From contig JAHBWI010000002.1 in NCBI GenBank assembly GCA_019637075.1, positions 372,001 through 436,000 of the forward strand: a stretch of DNA of 64,000 bases. Direction: 5' to 3'. The notes beneath the pieces are model-generated. The model did not search any database, was not told the origin of the DNA, and saw only the letters and a list, made by a program, of their open reading frames with translations. Positions 35,789 through 47,088 of the stretch are shown one piece after another. The translations under genes and the position numbers were made by a program. This DNA comes from Nitrospiraceae bacterium (GTDB lineage Bacteria; Nitrospirota; Nitrospiria; Nitrospirales; Nitrospiraceae). How positions within the stretch are numbered: the stretch's first letter is position 1; each line of letters begins with the position of its first letter.

Positions 35789-37459
35789 ATGGGCAAGCAG
35801 ATGACATTGGCGATGCGGTTGGGGCTGGGCTTCGGAGCCATACTGGTTCTGATGCTGGTGGCCAGTGGTATCGGCATCATGAACCTCAGCGCATTCAACG
35901 AGCAGATGACGAAAATCGTCTACTGGGGCGTGCCCAAGATCGTGCTCGTCAACAATACGATCAAGAACACCTTGGACAACGGCCGATCCGTCCGCAGCAT
36001 CGCCCTGGCCACCAGCCAGGATGAGGTTGAGATGCTCTTCAAGAAGATGACGGCCAACCGGCAGAAAAACGGAGAGAACCTCGACAAGTTGGAGAAGATG
36101 TTGTCGTTGCCGCGAGGCCGTGAGCTCTACAAGGACATCATGGACAAACGCAACTTCCTGGGCACCAAATACGCAGAAACGGAAAAGCTGATCAAGGCCA
36201 ATGACCGGACCAAGCTGGCGGCATATATCAAGACGGATTTCTCTCCCGCCAACAACGCCTTCTGGGAATCTTTGGAAGCCATGGCCAAGTTCCAGCAAGA
36301 GGTCATGGACCAGCAGGCCAAACAGACCGAAGTCGACTATCAGAATGCCCGTACGATGTTGATCGGCGCCACGGTGCTCGCACTCTTCCTGGGCGCCGCC
36401 ATGGCACTCTTGATCACGCGCTCGATCCTGAAGGATTTGGGCGGCGAGCCAGCGTACGCCAGGGATTGCGTCAAGCGGATCGCAGAGGGTGACCTCACGA
36501 TCGACATTGCCGTGAACGAATCCCACAAGGCCAGCCTGCTGACCGAGTTGAAAGCGATGGTGGGGAGTTTGACCCAGGTCATCTCGCAGATCCGGCAGTC
36601 AGCCGATGCGCTGGCCGGGGCTTCCGAGGAAGTCAGCGCCACGGCACAGTCCTTGAGCCAAGGCTCCAGCGAGCAGGCCTCGAGCGTGGAAGAATCCTCC
36701 GCCTCCATCGAGCAGATGACGGCCTCCATCAACCAGAACAGCGAACATGCCAAGGTCACCAACAACATGGCGACCCAATCCTCAAAAGAAGCGGCCGACG
36801 GCGGGCAGGCGGTACAGGAGACCGTGACGGCGATGAAGCAGATCGCCAGCAAGATCGGTATCATCGACGATATCGCCTACCAGACCAACCTTCTGGCTTT
36901 GAACGCCGCCATCGAAGCCGCGCGGGCCGGGGCCCACGGCAAGGGCTTTGCGGTCGTCGCGGCCGAAGTGCGGAAACTGGCTGAGCGTAGCCAGGTCGCG
37001 GCGCAAGAGATCGGCAGCCTCGCGGGCAACAGCGTCGGCATGGCCGAACGCGCGGGCCAATTGCTTCAGGAGATGGTGCCGGCGATCCAGAAGACATCGG
37101 ACCTCGTCCAGGAAATCGCCTCGGCTTCCAGCGAGCAGGCGTCGGGCGTCTCGCAAATCAACACGGCCATGACGCAGCTCAGCCAGACCACCCAACAAAA
37201 CGCATCGGCCTCGGAACAATTGGCGGCAACGTCGGAGGAGATGAGCGGCCAGGCCCAACAGCTCCAGCAAGCCATCGCCTTCTTCAAGGTCGGCATGCAG
37301 GAGTCCATGCCCCCTGCCCACGCAGTGGGTAAGGACAAGCACCGCTCGACCGTCAAGCCGACGGGCCGGAAGGAATCGGCCCCGCCGCCCACATCGGCCT
37401 CCGCTGCATCCAACGAGGTCATCGGGCAACCAGATCCTGCCCAATTCGTGCGGTTCTAG
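35789..37459 (+). CDS. Methyl-accepting chemotaxis protein (first of a near-identical pair)
   Basis: 556 residues. TM1 at about 10-30 ([19 protein letters not shown]), a helical periplasmic domain of about 160 residues, TM2 at about 190-210 ([19 protein letters not shown]), HAMP starting [19 protein letters not shown], then the signalling domain with [43 protein letters not shown]. It ends with a flexible basic tail. Ribosome binding site AGGAGG before the ATG. The 3' half is nearly identical to that of the MCP gene at 38073, while the sensor domains differ, so the two receive different signals but couple identically. Confidence 0.92.
   Translation: MGKQMTLAMRLGLGFGAILVLMLVASGIGIMNLSAFNEQMTKIVYWGVPKIVLVNNTIKNTLDNGRSVRSIALATSQDEVEMLFKKMTANRQKNGENLDKLEKMLSLPRGRELYKDIMDKRNFLGTKYAETEKLIKANDRTKLAAYIKTDFSPANNAFWESLEAMAKFQQEVMDQQAKQTEVDYQNARTMLIGATVLALFLGAAMALLITRSILKDLGGEPAYARDCVKRIAEGDLTIDIAVNESHKASLLTELKAMVGSLTQVISQIRQSADALAGASEEVSATAQSLSQGSSEQASSVEESSASIEQMTASINQNSEHAKVTNNMATQSSKEAADGGQAVQETVTAMKQIASKIGIIDDIAYQTNLLALNAAIEAARAGAHGKGFAVVAAEVRKLAERSQVAAQEIGSLAGNSVGMAERAGQLLQEMVPAIQKTSDLVQEIASASSEQASGVSQINTAMTQLSQTTQQNASASEQLAATSEEMSGQAQQLQQAIAFFKVGMQESMPPAHAVGKDKHRSTVKPTGRKESAPPPTSASAASNEVIGQPDPAQFVRF
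36574..37286 (+). repeat. Direct repeat, copy 1: MCP signalling region
   Basis: This 713-base stretch aligns without gaps to 38873-39585 at a constant offset of 2299 bases. Long blocks, for example about 36600-36765 and 36838-37010, are identical at the DNA level apart from scattered changes, with one more diverged patch near 36769-36838. Flanking sensor-coding DNA is unrelated. Confidence 0.85.
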
Positions 37460-37468
37460 GAGGACGCC

Positions 37469-38017
37469 ATGGGAAACACCCTACAGAGGCCGGAAACGGC
37501 CGAACAGGACCAAACGGCGGAAGAACAGCACCAGTACCTCACGTTTCTATTGGCCAAGGAAACCTTCGCGATCGGTATTCTTCGCGTGAAGGAAATCATC
37601 GAATTCGGAGCCTTGACCGCCGTGCCGATGATGCCCGCCTGTGTGCGCGGCGTCATCAACCTGCGTGGGCGAGTCGTTCCCGTGGTCGATCTGGCCGTTC
37701 GATTCGGACGGCCGTTGACCGAGCCGGGACGACGGACCTGCATCGTGATCGTGGAAGTCTCGTCCGAAGGCGACCATCGGGATATCGGGATCATCGTCGA
37801 CGCGGTGAACCAGGTGATCGAAATTCTCCCTGCGGATATCGAGCCCGCGCCTGCGTTCGGCGCCAACCTGCGCGGCGAATTCATCCAAAGCATGGGGAGG
37901 GTCGATGGTCGATTCGTCATCATTCTCGAAATCGGCCGCGTGCTCTCGATCGACGAAATGGCACAGGTAGTCACCTCCACTCCCGAGGCCCCAACCAGCG
38001 GCATCGCCAAGACGTAG
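37469..38017 (+). CDS. cheW: Chemotaxis coupling protein CheW
   Basis: 182 residues: a flexible N-terminus (about 1-25) and the CheW fold YLTFLLAKETFAIGILRVKEIIEFGALTAVPMMPACVRGVINLRGRVVPVVDLAVRFG, a textbook pattern. It links MCP signalling tips to CheA P5. It lies nine bases after the first full MCP gene and 55 before the second, placing adaptor and receptors in one transcript. The ATG has AGGAGG upstream. Confidence 0.94.
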   Translation: MGNTLQRPETAEQDQTAEEQHQYLTFLLAKETFAIGILRVKEIIEFGALTAVPMMPACVRGVINLRGRVVPVVDLAVRFGRPLTEPGRRTCIVIVEVSSEGDHRDIGIIVDAVNQVIEILPADIEPAPAFGANLRGEFIQSMGRVDGRFVIILEIGRVLSIDEMAQVVTSTPEAPTSGIAKT

Positions 38018-38072
38018 TCGGCCCCCGACACCGACGGCCCGAAGACTACAGAGTGGTGGAAGCCTGCGCTGA

Positions 38073-39707
38073 ATGGGAGACACCGTGAGCATACTGAAAG
38101 ACATGCCGATTCGCCTCAAACTCTTGCTGTTGGTGGGCATCGCCGCCCTGCTGTTACTCCTGGTCGGCGGGATCGGCCTGTACAATCAACAGACCGTGCT
38201 GGGAGCGCTGCAAGGGGTCTATCACGACCGTGTCGTGCCGTTACGCGACCTCAAACGAATTGCCGATGCCTATGCCGTCGATATCGTCGATACCACCCAC
38301 AAGGTCCGCAATCATGGTCTGTCCTGGAGCGAGGGGCGGGACCATGTCCGGCAAGCTCGAGAATCAATCGCGCAAACATGGCACGCCTACCTCGCCACGA
38401 CTTTGGTAGAAGAGGAGCGCCTGTTTGCAGATCGTGCAACCGGTCTGATGGACAAGGCCGAGCCGGCGCTGAACCGGCTTCAGCACATCGTGGACGCGCA
38501 GAATGCCTCGGCGCTGGACGCATTTGCGGTGGGAGAGCTCTACCAGACCATCGACCCGCTCTCCGACCTCTTTGCCCAACTGATTGACCTCCAATTGAGG
38601 GTCGCCAAGCAGGACTACGATCGATCGGAAGCGACAACAGCCCAGGCTCGCTGGCTCGCGATCGGGTCGATCGCTGCAGGGGTCTGCCTGCTCATTCTTT
38701 TCGCCTGGAGCATCATCTCCAACTTACTCGCAGAGCTCGGGGGAGAGCCGGCCTATGCGGCGGCTTGCGTCAAACGCATTGCGGAGGGCGATTTGACCGT
38801 CGAGATCCGGACACAGGGCCACGATCAAGGCAGCCTCCTACTGGCCTTGAAAACCATGGCCGGTAACCTGAGCCAGGTCATCTCGCAGGTTCGGCAGTCG
38901 GCCGATGCGCTGGCCGGGGCTTCCGAGGAAGTCAGCGCCACGGCACAGTCCTTGAGCCAAGGCTCCAGCGAGCAGGCCTCGAGCGTGGAAGAATCCTCCG
39001 CCTCCATCGAGCAGATGACGGCCTCCATCAACCAGAACAGCGAACATGCCAAGGTCACCAACAGGATGGCGACCCAAGCCTCCAAGGAAGCGACCGATGG
39101 GGGCCAGGCCGTTCAGGACACCGTCATCGCCATGAAGCAGATCGCCAGCAAGATCGGTATCATCGACGATATCGCCTACCAGACCAACCTTCTGGCTTTG
39201 AACGCCGCCATCGAAGCCGCGCGGGCCGGGGCCCACGGCAAGGGCTTTGCGGTCGTCGCGGCCGAAGTGCGGAAACTGGCTGAGCGTAGCCAGGTCGCGG
39301 CGCACGAGATCGGCAGCCTCGCCGGCGACAGCGTCGGCATGGCCGAACGCGCGGGCCAATTGCTTCAGGAGATGGTGCCGGCGATCCAGAAGACATCGGA
39401 CCTCGTCCAGGAAATCGCCTCGGCTTCCAGCGAGCAGGCGTCGAGCGTCTCGCAAATCAACACGGCCATGACGCAGCTCAGCCAGACCACCCAACAAAAC
39501 GCATCGGCCTCGGAACAATTGGCGGCAACGTCGGAGGAGATGAGCGGTCAGGCCCAACAACTCCGGCAAGCCATCGCCTTCTTCAGCACCACTCGGCATA
39601 GGTCCGGCTCCGCCTCGCCAGCTACGCATACGCGACTGCATCAAAGAGGCCTGAATACATTGGACCGAAACGAACCAGCGCCGTCGCACAACCTAGCGGC
39701 TGCATAA
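38073..39707 (+). CDS. Methyl-accepting chemotaxis protein (second of the pair)
   Basis: 544 residues. TM1 at about 16-34 ([19 protein letters not shown]), a 4-helix-bundle periplasmic domain (about 40-185) of the kind with MCP_TM-type start [21 protein letters not shown]2 near 190-212 ([21 protein letters not shown]), HAMP beginning [19 protein letters not shown] and the signalling domain shared with the MCP at 35789. Start may be ATG 38073 or GTG 38085 (VSILKDM). The tail after the repeat end is unrelated to the other copy. Confidence 0.92.
   Translation: MGDTVSILKDMPIRLKLLLLVGIAALLLLLVGGIGLYNQQTVLGALQGVYHDRVVPLRDLKRIADAYAVDIVDTTHKVRNHGLSWSEGRDHVRQARESIAQTWHAYLATTLVEEERLFADRATGLMDKAEPALNRLQHIVDAQNASALDAFAVGELYQTIDPLSDLFAQLIDLQLRVAKQDYDRSEATTAQARWLAIGSIAAGVCLLILFAWSIISNLLAELGGEPAYAAACVKRIAEGDLTVEIRTQGHDQGSLLLALKTMAGNLSQVISQVRQSADALAGASEEVSATAQSLSQGSSEQASSVEESSASIEQMTASINQNSEHAKVTNRMATQASKEATDGGQAVQDTVIAMKQIASKIGIIDDIAYQTNLLALNAAIEAARAGAHGKGFAVVAAEVRKLAERSQVAAHEIGSLAGDSVGMAERAGQLLQEMVPAIQKTSDLVQEIASASSEQASSVSQINTAMTQLSQTTQQNASASEQLAATSEEMSGQAQQLRQAIAFFSTTRHRSGSASPATHTRLHQRGLNTLDRNEPAPSHNLAAA
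38873..39585 (+). repeat. Direct repeat, copy 2: MCP signalling region
   Basis: Partner of 36574-37286 (see there). Amino-acid differences are few: for instance [10 protein letters not shown] versus [10 protein letters not shown] and QASGVSQ versus QASSVSQ. The ungapped alignment and silent-site identity indicate recent duplication or gene conversion. Confidence 0.85.
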
Positions 39708-39762
39708 CATAAAGGAACGGACCGGTTGAGCCAAGAGCGATGCCGGCGTCATCGATATAATC

Positions 39763-40596
39763 ATGCACCTCGTCGAACCCGATAGCCAATCCGCCGAGAT
39801 TCCCCTCTCCGAGAAGGAATTTCAGTCGTTCCGGGATTTCGTCTATCAAACGGCCGGTATCAGTTTGTCCCCCACGAAGAAGGCGCTGGTCTCCGGTCGA
39901 CTCCTCAAGCGCCTGCGCCACTACCAGCTGACGTCCTATCGCGACTATTTCCACCTGATGACGAGCGGCGAACAACCCAAAGAACTGCAAACCGCGCTCG
40001 ACCTGCTCACGACCAACGAGACGTATTTTTTCCGGGAACCGCAACACTTCGAGTACCTTCGGACGTCCATCCTGCCGGCTTGCAAGCCCGGCGAACTGGT
40101 CCGCATCTGGAGCGCCGCCTGCTCGAGCGGCGAGGAGCCGTACACATTGGCCATGGTTCTTGCCGACACGCTTGGGACAAGGTCGTGGGAGCTGCTCGCA
40201 TCGGACATCAGTTCGCGCGTCTTGGCCAAAGCCCAGACCGGTCATTACAGCATGGAGCGGGCTGAGCGCATTCCTCAGCAGTACTTGAAGGCCTATTGCC
40301 TGAAGGGGATCGGACCGCAGCACGGGACCTTCCTCATCGACCAGGCGCTCCGCAACAAAATCCAGTTCACCTCGATCAATCTCAACGCCACGTTGCCGCA
40401 GATCGGCCCCTTCGACGTGATCTTCCTGCGCAACGTCCTGATCTATTTCAACATGGAGACGAAGCAGCAGGTGGTCGCGCGGCTCCTGAACGTGTTGAAG
40501 CCGAACGGACACTTCATCGTCAGCCACTCGGAGACCCTGCACGGGGTGACCGATCAACTCAAGGCGGTTCGCTCATCCATTTACCGTAAGGCTTGA
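39763..40596 (+). CDS. cheR: Chemotaxis glutamate methyltransferase CheR
   Basis: 277 residues. N-terminal helical domain (EFQSFRDFVYQTAGISL) and SAM-binding domain with NETYFFREPQHFEYL, WSAACSSGEEPYTLAM, LASDISSRVLAKAQTG, FDVIFLRNVLIYF and HFIVSHSETL. It methylates receptor glutamates and with CheB and CheD provides adaptation. It precedes cheD by three bases. ATG 39763 has no strong binding site; the frame upstream is short. Confidence 0.95.
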   Translation: MHLVEPDSQSAEIPLSEKEFQSFRDFVYQTAGISLSPTKKALVSGRLLKRLRHYQLTSYRDYFHLMTSGEQPKELQTALDLLTTNETYFFREPQHFEYLRTSILPACKPGELVRIWSAACSSGEEPYTLAMVLADTLGTRSWELLASDISSRVLAKAQTGHYSMERAERIPQQYLKAYCLKGIGPQHGTFLIDQALRNKIQFTSINLNATLPQIGPFDVIFLRNVLIYFNMETKQQVVARLLNVLKPNGHFIVSHSETLHGVTDQLKAVRSSIYRKA

Positions 40597-40599
40597 GCC

Positions 40600-41121
40600 A
40601 TGGCGCAGCCTGCCAACGTCGTTGAGGTGTTTCTACAGCCGGGCGACTTTCACTTCGGCCATGCGAACACCCGTATCAAAACGATCCTCGGCTCTTGCGT
40701 GGCGATCACGATGTGGCACCCGATGCTGCGCGTCGGAGGGATGTGCCACTACCTCTTGCCGACTCGGGAGAAAGGCGGGGCCAGCGAACGGGACGGCCGT
40801 TACGGCAACGAAGCCCTGCAATTGTTCCAATACGAGATGGGGCGGCGCGCCACCAAGATTCACGAATACGAAGTGAAGGTGTTCGGCGGCGGCAACATGT
40901 TTCCCTCGCTCGGAAAGAAGGGGACGGCGCTGGAAATCGGAACCCGCAACATCGAATTGGCCCGCAAAGCGCTGGTGGAGTTAGGCGCCACCGTAACCGC
41001 GCAACACGTGGGAGATGCCGGCCATCGGCACATCATTTTCGATGTCTGGAGCGGGGACGTCTGGGTCAAGCATCAACGGCTCGTCGGCCTCAGGCCACAG
41101 GACGGCAAAGGACCGGTGTAG
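40600..41121 (+). CDS. cheD: Chemoreceptor glutamine deamidase CheD
   Basis: 173 residues with the catalytic Cys33 in [12 protein letters not shown], His50 in GMCHYLLP and Thr28 in IKTILG, matching the CheD triad. Rest: KVFGGGNMF and [12 protein letters not shown]. It deamidates receptor glutamines to methylatable glutamates; in organisms with CheC it is also an adaptation partner, but no cheC is seen here. The stop is one base before the cheB start. Confidence 0.94.
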   Translation: MAQPANVVEVFLQPGDFHFGHANTRIKTILGSCVAITMWHPMLRVGGMCHYLLPTREKGGASERDGRYGNEALQLFQYEMGRRATKIHEYEVKVFGGGNMFPSLGKKGTALEIGTRNIELARKALVELGATVTAQHVGDAGHRHIIFDVWSGDVWVKHQRLVGLRPQDGKGPV

Positions 41122-41122
41122 A

Positions 41123-42190
41123 ATGAAACCTATCAACGTGCTAGTCGTCGACGACTCCGCCACAGTCCGGCAAGTGATGTCGGACCTACTCAAGAAGGAC
41201 CCGGAAATTCGGGTGATCGGGGCGGCCTCCGACCCCATCTTCGCGATGGAACACATGAAGAAGCAGTGGCCGGACGTCATCACGCTCGATGTGGAAATGC
41301 CCCGTATGGACGGCATCTCGTTCCTCAGACATCTCATGTCGACGCACCCCACCCCTGTCGTGCTTTGTTCTTCGCTCACGGAAAAGGCTACGGAAACCAC
41401 CATGCAAGCGCTATCGGCCGGCGCGGTGAGCATTATCACGAAACCCAAGATGGGCGTGAAGGCGTTTCTGGAGGAATCGGCCGCTCAGCTGGTGGATGCG
41501 GTCAAAGCCGCAGCTCGGGCGAACATGAAATGCGTGAAGACCGTCACCGTGCCGCCGCCGACCGTGACGCAGAAGTTGACCGCGGATGTGATCCTCACCG
41601 CCAGCACCAGCGCCATGGCCGCCACGACCGACCGGATCGTCGCCATCGGCACCTCGACCGGCGGCACCCAAGCACTCGAAGCCGTGCTGACCAGACTGCC
41701 GCGGGTCTGCCCCGGCATTGTCATCGTCCAGCACATGCCGGAAAAGTTCACGGCGGCGTTCGCCGAACGGTTGAACAGCATTTGCCAGATAGAAGTACTC
41801 GAAGCGAAAACCGGAGACCGCGTCATTCCCGGACGGGCCCTCGTCGCCCCAGGGGGGCGGCACATGATGCTCAAACGGAGCGGCGCGCAGTACCACGTCG
41901 AAGTCGTGGACGGCCCGCTGGTGAACCGTCACCGCCCCTCGGTGGACGTCCTCTTCCGCTCGACCGCCAAGTTCGCCGGCCGTAATGCGCTCGGCATCAT
42001 CATGACCGGTATGGGCGATGACGGCGCCGCGGGCTTGTTGGAGATGCGCCGCGCGGGCGCGAGGACCTTGGGACAGAACGAGTCCACCTGCATCGTCTAC
42101 GGCATGCCGAAAGAAGCGATGAAACGCGGGGCGACGGAACGGGAAATCGCGCTGGACGCCGTGCCACAGGAGATCCTGGCGTTCGGCTAG
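41123..42190 (+). CDS. cheB: Chemotaxis protein-glutamate methylesterase CheB
   Basis: 355 residues from ATG 41123 ([12 protein letters not shown]); a longer in-frame extension runs through cheD and is not used. N-terminal receiver with Asp56 in [12 protein letters not shown], linker, and C-terminal esterase domain with catalytic Ser in [10 protein letters not shown], His in [10 protein letters not shown] and Asp in [11 protein letters not shown]. It demethylates MCPs after phosphorylation by CheA. Last gene of the operon; the protease gene faces it 80 bases away. Confidence 0.95.
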   Translation: MKPINVLVVDDSATVRQVMSDLLKKDPEIRVIGAASDPIFAMEHMKKQWPDVITLDVEMPRMDGISFLRHLMSTHPTPVVLCSSLTEKATETTMQALSAGAVSIITKPKMGVKAFLEESAAQLVDAVKAAARANMKCVKTVTVPPPTVTQKLTADVILTASTSAMAATTDRIVAIGTSTGGTQALEAVLTRLPRVCPGIVIVQHMPEKFTAAFAERLNSICQIEVLEAKTGDRVIPGRALVAPGGRHMMLKRSGAQYHVEVVDGPLVNRHRPSVDVLFRSTAKFAGRNALGIIMTGMGDDGAAGLLEMRRAGARTLGQNESTCIVYGMPKEAMKRGATEREIALDAVPQEILAFG

Positions 42191-42271
42191 TCTCGGAACC
42201 GTCAGCCGATCCGGCAACCTTCCGTCCTCGCGTCACATTCCCGAGCAATCAGTCTCCGCCCTTCAAGCTGC

Positions 42272-43510
42272 TTACCGTGCCCTGGTTGCATCGAGGTACT
42301 TCGTGAGAAACGCACCCCACCCAGTCTTTTTCACGAAATCCAGTTTGGCATACAAGGGCGAGACCGCCCGAGTCGGAAAGTAGATCGCCAAGCCATGCGA
42401 GCCCTTCATGGGCGAACCGTAATAGCCTGCCGCCATCACGAATTTCGACTGCCCCTCTACCGCTGCGATCACGCGGCCGCAAGCTTGCTTCACGGCCGAA
42501 GGAACCGCTGCCCCTTTCAGCAAACGGCACAGATCCACCAGATCAACGTTGTCCTGCACCTCGTACTCTTGAACTCGGTTGCGCGCATCGACGACGGCCG
42601 CACGTGCAGCCTTGTCGGCAACGGCTCCCTTGAGCGCCGATGCCAAGGCCTTGCACTCCCCTGCCAGAACGGAAGCCTTCGACAGATCGATCGCCGATTG
42701 CGTCACCGCCTCATCCGACCCTTTGTACGATGCCAGGTACTGTTTCACGATGAGCTGAGCCAATGCCGGAGGATCCATGTCAGGAGTGCTCGAGAGGGCT
42801 TTCAATATCTTGTCATAGGGCCAGCCATCAACGGGCTCGGTTTGTTCGGAACCGACCGTGTACTGCACGCTGTCCCGCAGTTGAAAGCTGACTTCGGCCA
42901 TGCTCATCAAGCAGGCGTCCATTCCAAGGATGTCGATTTTCCGACCCAGGCGCTTCTTTCCTGCAGCCACGACTTTCTTCATCTCGAGGTTGTCGAGAAA
43001 GTCCTTGGCATTGTCGTCGAGGAGGATCGCCCGCGAAACCTTCCCGTTCCGTGCGGACAATTTGGCAGCGCCCACTACGGACGTTCTGAACAGCGCGTGC
43101 CGAATTTGCCGTGGGCGGCCACGCCTGACCCCACGAGCCCGCTCGCCCGCATAGATATCGGTGTCATCCCAGCCCTGTCCGTGGTTCCAGAGCACCAAGA
43201 GGTAGTGATCCGCCGGATAGCTCCCGACCGCCCAGTCGATGAAATCGATCAGCGTTGCCGGGTCACCCGTGTCGGTTTCGCCCAACGTCTCGACCGCATC
43301 GGCTTCCATCGTGGTACCTTTGCGGAGACAGTATCGCGTCGTGTCCTGACCTGCGCCGGCTCGATCAAACTGCGCCACCACGTTCACACCTGAGGTCGTC
43401 CCAACCTTCTTCATCTCCTTGAGATCATCCACCCCGTTCTCATCCAGATTGTTGTCGCCTGCGAGATACACCATGACGGTCCAGGACTTCTTCGCATCAG
43501 GCATCGTCAC
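42272..43510 (-). CDS. Clostripain-family (C11) cysteine protease
   Basis: 412 residues with the clan CD caspase-like fold: opening WTVMVYLAGDNNLDENG, catalytic His110 in VLWNHGQGW and catalytic Cys200 in LGMDACLMSMAEV, then SEQTEPVDGWPYD. C11 proteases usually cleave after Arg. No signal peptide is visible, so it may stay in the cytoplasm, or the export signal is unusual. It lacks the long propeptide-linker of clostripain and is a single chain. Possible roles are peptide processing or cell-death-like control; neither is shown. Monocistronic, convergent with cheB. Confidence 0.85.
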   Translation of the reverse strand: MTMPDAKKSWTVMVYLAGDNNLDENGVDDLKEMKKVGTTSGVNVVAQFDRAGAGQDTTRYCLRKGTTMEADAVETLGETDTGDPATLIDFIDWAVGSYPADHYLLVLWNHGQGWDDTDIYAGERARGVRRGRPRQIRHALFRTSVVGAAKLSARNGKVSRAILLDDNAKDFLDNLEMKKVVAAGKKRLGRKIDILGMDACLMSMAEVSFQLRDSVQYTVGSEQTEPVDGWPYDKILKALSSTPDMDPPALAQLIVKQYLASYKGSDEAVTQSAIDLSKASVLAGECKALASALKGAVADKAARAAVVDARNRVQEYEVQDNVDLVDLCRLLKGAAVPSAVKQACGRVIAAVEGQSKFVMAAGYYGSPMKGSHGLAIYFPTRAVSPLYAKLDFVKKTGWGAFLTKYLDATRAR

Positions 43511-43769
43511 ACCTCCATGTTCGGCACCATCTATTCAGGGCCGTTCGCGCGCAAGGAACATGGCCCCACGGTGCCTGAAGCGCACACGGCCGTCAATCCA
43601 TTTAAATCCACGTATTGATGATGCAGGGCGGCGACAAGACTGAGAAGAAAACAGTAGGACGAGGGGCTCGATCATGCTCGCGGATGATCAGCGCCCCTCA
43701 CAGGCGGTGGGAGAGAAAAAGTGAACCAGCGGCATGCAACACAAGGAAGCACCGCATCGGGTCTGTTAT

Positions 43770-44441
43770 TCAATAGATGCTTTTGGTCAACTCACCGAAT
43801 TTTTGGCTCTCGTTCCCGGCAGTATCGACGGCGGAGACCGCAAAATAGTACGTGCGGCCCAATTGAAGATTCGCGACCGTGTAGGTCGTGACATTGCCGA
43901 CGGAGATCGGCGCACCATAGACGCCGGAAGTTGTCCCGACGTACAACCGATAACCGGCCAGATCAATCTCTGCGTTGGGGGCCCACGAGAGGGTCGCAAC
44001 AGTCCCGCTTGATGTCGTGAGCGCTGCGCTCACAGGCGAGACCGTCAACGTCACTGGAATGGAAATTGTTCCTTCCTTGCTGATCGAAACGGTGACCACC
44101 GCGGAATAGGTACCGGCGGCCAGGCCGGTTTGGTTCACCTGCACGCTAATCCAGCTGCTTCCGTACAGCACTCCGGAAGCCGGAGAAATGCTCAGCCATG
44201 AGGCATTGTCCCCACCTCTTCAGCCAGTACTGCGCCTCGTGCTTTTGGAAATAACTGTGCTCTGAGCCGCGGGGCTCGGCCCGCCCTGAATCGCCGAGAA
44301 ACTGAGACCCGAAGGACTCGCGTCGACAGCCCAACTAGTGGGAGCAGGCACAAGCCCCATCAACCCCATCACGGCACATCCCAACAGCAGCTGTCGAAGC
44401 GTGGCGGCACCTCCATTCCTTGCTGTGGATAACATGAGCAA
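43770..44441 (-). pseudogene. BACON/fibronectin type III secreted protein interrupted by a stop
   Basis: One minus-strand frame of 224 codons is split by TGA at 44220-44222. Before it lie a signal peptide (LLLGCAVMGLMGLVPAPTSWA) and the start of a BACON-like repeat (SGLSFSAIQGGPSPAAQ). After it the frame goes on directly with DNASWLSISPASGVLYGSSWISVQVNQTGLAAGTYSAVVTV and a fibronectin-III domain (LSWAPNAEIDLAGYRLYVGTTSG, YYFAVSAVDTAGNES). The residues next to the stop do not fit the repeat well, so a pair of small indels may be involved. The downstream piece alone would have no export signal. Confidence 0.7.
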
Positions 44442-44911
44442 CCGGAATACCAGAGACCTGCCCCAGAAGATCGGAGATCATTAACTTTTCCAACCGCTTA
44501 GTCCTTGTTCCATCCAGGAATAGTAGTCCCCATGCCCGCCTGTGTACGGTTGACCGTTCAGTGACAGCAGTTTCTGTTCTCCCTGGGGCAGGTCCTCACG
44601 CCCATTTGCGCATAACAGGCAAGAACCGACAGGTATCCGCTCGAGCATTACAGGCCTGCATGGTCATGTGCACCACAACCCCGGGCGGACCCAATATGTT
44701 TCTGCAAGCTAGGAGAAAAGAGTGTGGCGCGCGACTCGACGCTGCCACAAAACGCACCGCAGCATGATTCAGCCACGGCCTTCGAAAGAGATTGAGAGGA
44801 GAGAAAGAACCTCGCTCAGGAAGAGCCCCCTGAGACAGTTACAAGCTGGTGCAGAGCGCTCCCTAGGTGTATTCCGTAGAGCCTTAGCTTCCGCACCTGT
44901 GTACAGAGAGA
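44442..44911. other. Gene-free spacer
   Basis: About 470 bases between the broken fibronectin gene and tRNA-Lys. I see no convincing gene; frames at 44561-44767 and 44722-44976 are shadows, the latter running into the tRNA. A hairpin CTCAGG-N8-CCTGAG at 44815-44834 lies downstream of tRNA-Lys on its strand and may end that transcript. Confidence 0.5.
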
Positions 44912-44987
44912 TGGTGAGTCGGCTGGGATTCGAACCCAGGACCCTCGCCTTAAAAGGGCGATGCTCTACCGACTGAGCTACCGACTC
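44912..44987 (-). tRNA. tRNA-Lys (anticodon TTT)
   Basis: 76 bases on the minus strand. Acceptor stem GAGTCGG/CCGACTC, D arm with AGCTCAGTCGGTAGAGC, anticodon loop CTTTTAA giving anticodon TTT, T loop TTCGAAT, discriminator A and an encoded CCA end. It lies 112 bases downstream of purA on the same strand. Confidence 0.96.
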
Positions 44988-45099
44988 ACCTGAGGCTAGA
45001 CTATCTAGCGCTACCTGACTGGAGCCATTGATCGACCCCGCCGACGGCGCCAATCTTACCACTGCGAAGTTGAGATTGACGAGGGGGCGGAGGAGAGAT

Positions 45100-46431
<1,332 letters not shown>

Positions 46432-46439
46432 TCAGCCCG

Positions 46440-46477
46440 AAAAAAAACAGCCCTGACCTCTCACTGATCAGAGCTGT
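46440..46477 (-). terminator. Intrinsic terminator in the purA leader
   Basis: Read on the minus strand, ACAGCTCTGA pairs with TCAGGGCTGT (ten pairs, one G-U) around an 11-base loop, followed at once by eight T residues. It begins only a few bases after the predicted start of transcription and ends about 30 bases before the purA ATG, so it is a candidate attenuator. CTGATCAG inside the hairpin could form a competing structure. Confidence 0.7.
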
Positions 46478-46486
46478 GGGGGCATC

Positions 46487-46515
46487 ATGGTATGGGGAGC
46501 CCCTTTGTTTGTCAA
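46487..46515 (-). promoter_or_regulatory. Sigma-70 promoter for purA
   Basis: On the minus strand TTGACA (46510-46515) is followed by a 17-base spacer and TACCAT (46487-46492). The -35 is perfect and spacing ideal. Predicted start of transcription near 46480, immediately upstream of the leader hairpin. Confidence 0.65.
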
Positions 46516-46735
46516 GCAAGCTTTTCAGGCAACGATCACGGTCCAGCCCCTCACCAAGCAGCACTCTCTTCCTGCTCTCGATTCCAAGGAGCAGCCCCGG
46601 TGAGATTCAGTATTTTACCCCACACAGCCGGCTCCTATGAGGCGTTCACTGCGCGCAACGCAGCGGGCACATTCTGATCGTGCGCGCTCTGCAAGCAAGG
46701 AAGTCGCATGGGGACCGGACTATCCCACCCTTTTC

Positions 46736-46765
46736 TTGACGGACAAAATCCCGCCGTGCTACATT
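46736..46765 (+). promoter_or_regulatory. Sigma-70 promoter for tRNA-Ala
   Basis: TTGACG at 46736-46741, an 18-base spacer and TACATT at 46760-46765. It lies about 70 bases before tRNA-Ala on the same strand. Confidence 0.55.
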
Positions 46766-46833
46766 GCACAATTACGTTCACTCCGTTTTGTTTTTTTCCT
46801 TTTGCATTTGATCAGTTGGATTGTGTCTGGAGT

Positions 46834-46909
46834 GGGGCTGTAGCGCAGTTGGGAGCGCGCGTGAATGGCATTCACGAGGTCGCCGGTTCAATCCCGGCCA
46901 GCTCCACCA
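46834..46909 (+). tRNA. tRNA-Ala (anticodon GGC)
   Basis: 76 bases. Acceptor stem GGGGCTG/CAGCTCC with one G-T pair, anticodon loop ATGGCAT giving GGC, T arm GCCGG-TTCAATC-CCGGC, discriminator A and an encoded CCA. A small CAACC-TTC-GGTTG hairpin follows at 46913-46925. Confidence 0.96.
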
Positions 46910-47088
46910 ACCCAACCTTCGGTTGACCCGAGCGATTCACCGTCGTAGCGAGAATCCGTGCTCAGGCGATACGCGGCGCCGGTGTCAGCTGTCAGAGACT
47001 CGTAACAACGCTCCGCGGAGTACCACCTCGATCAGGTTGAAGCGACACCTGCGCAACGGCACCGTGTCACACCTCCTAACATCGCACC

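Noticed and set aside
44442-44911. c-di-GMP riboswitch ahead of the fibronectin-III gene
   Set aside because: The spacer lacks the conserved GEMM core and tetraloop receptor sequences.
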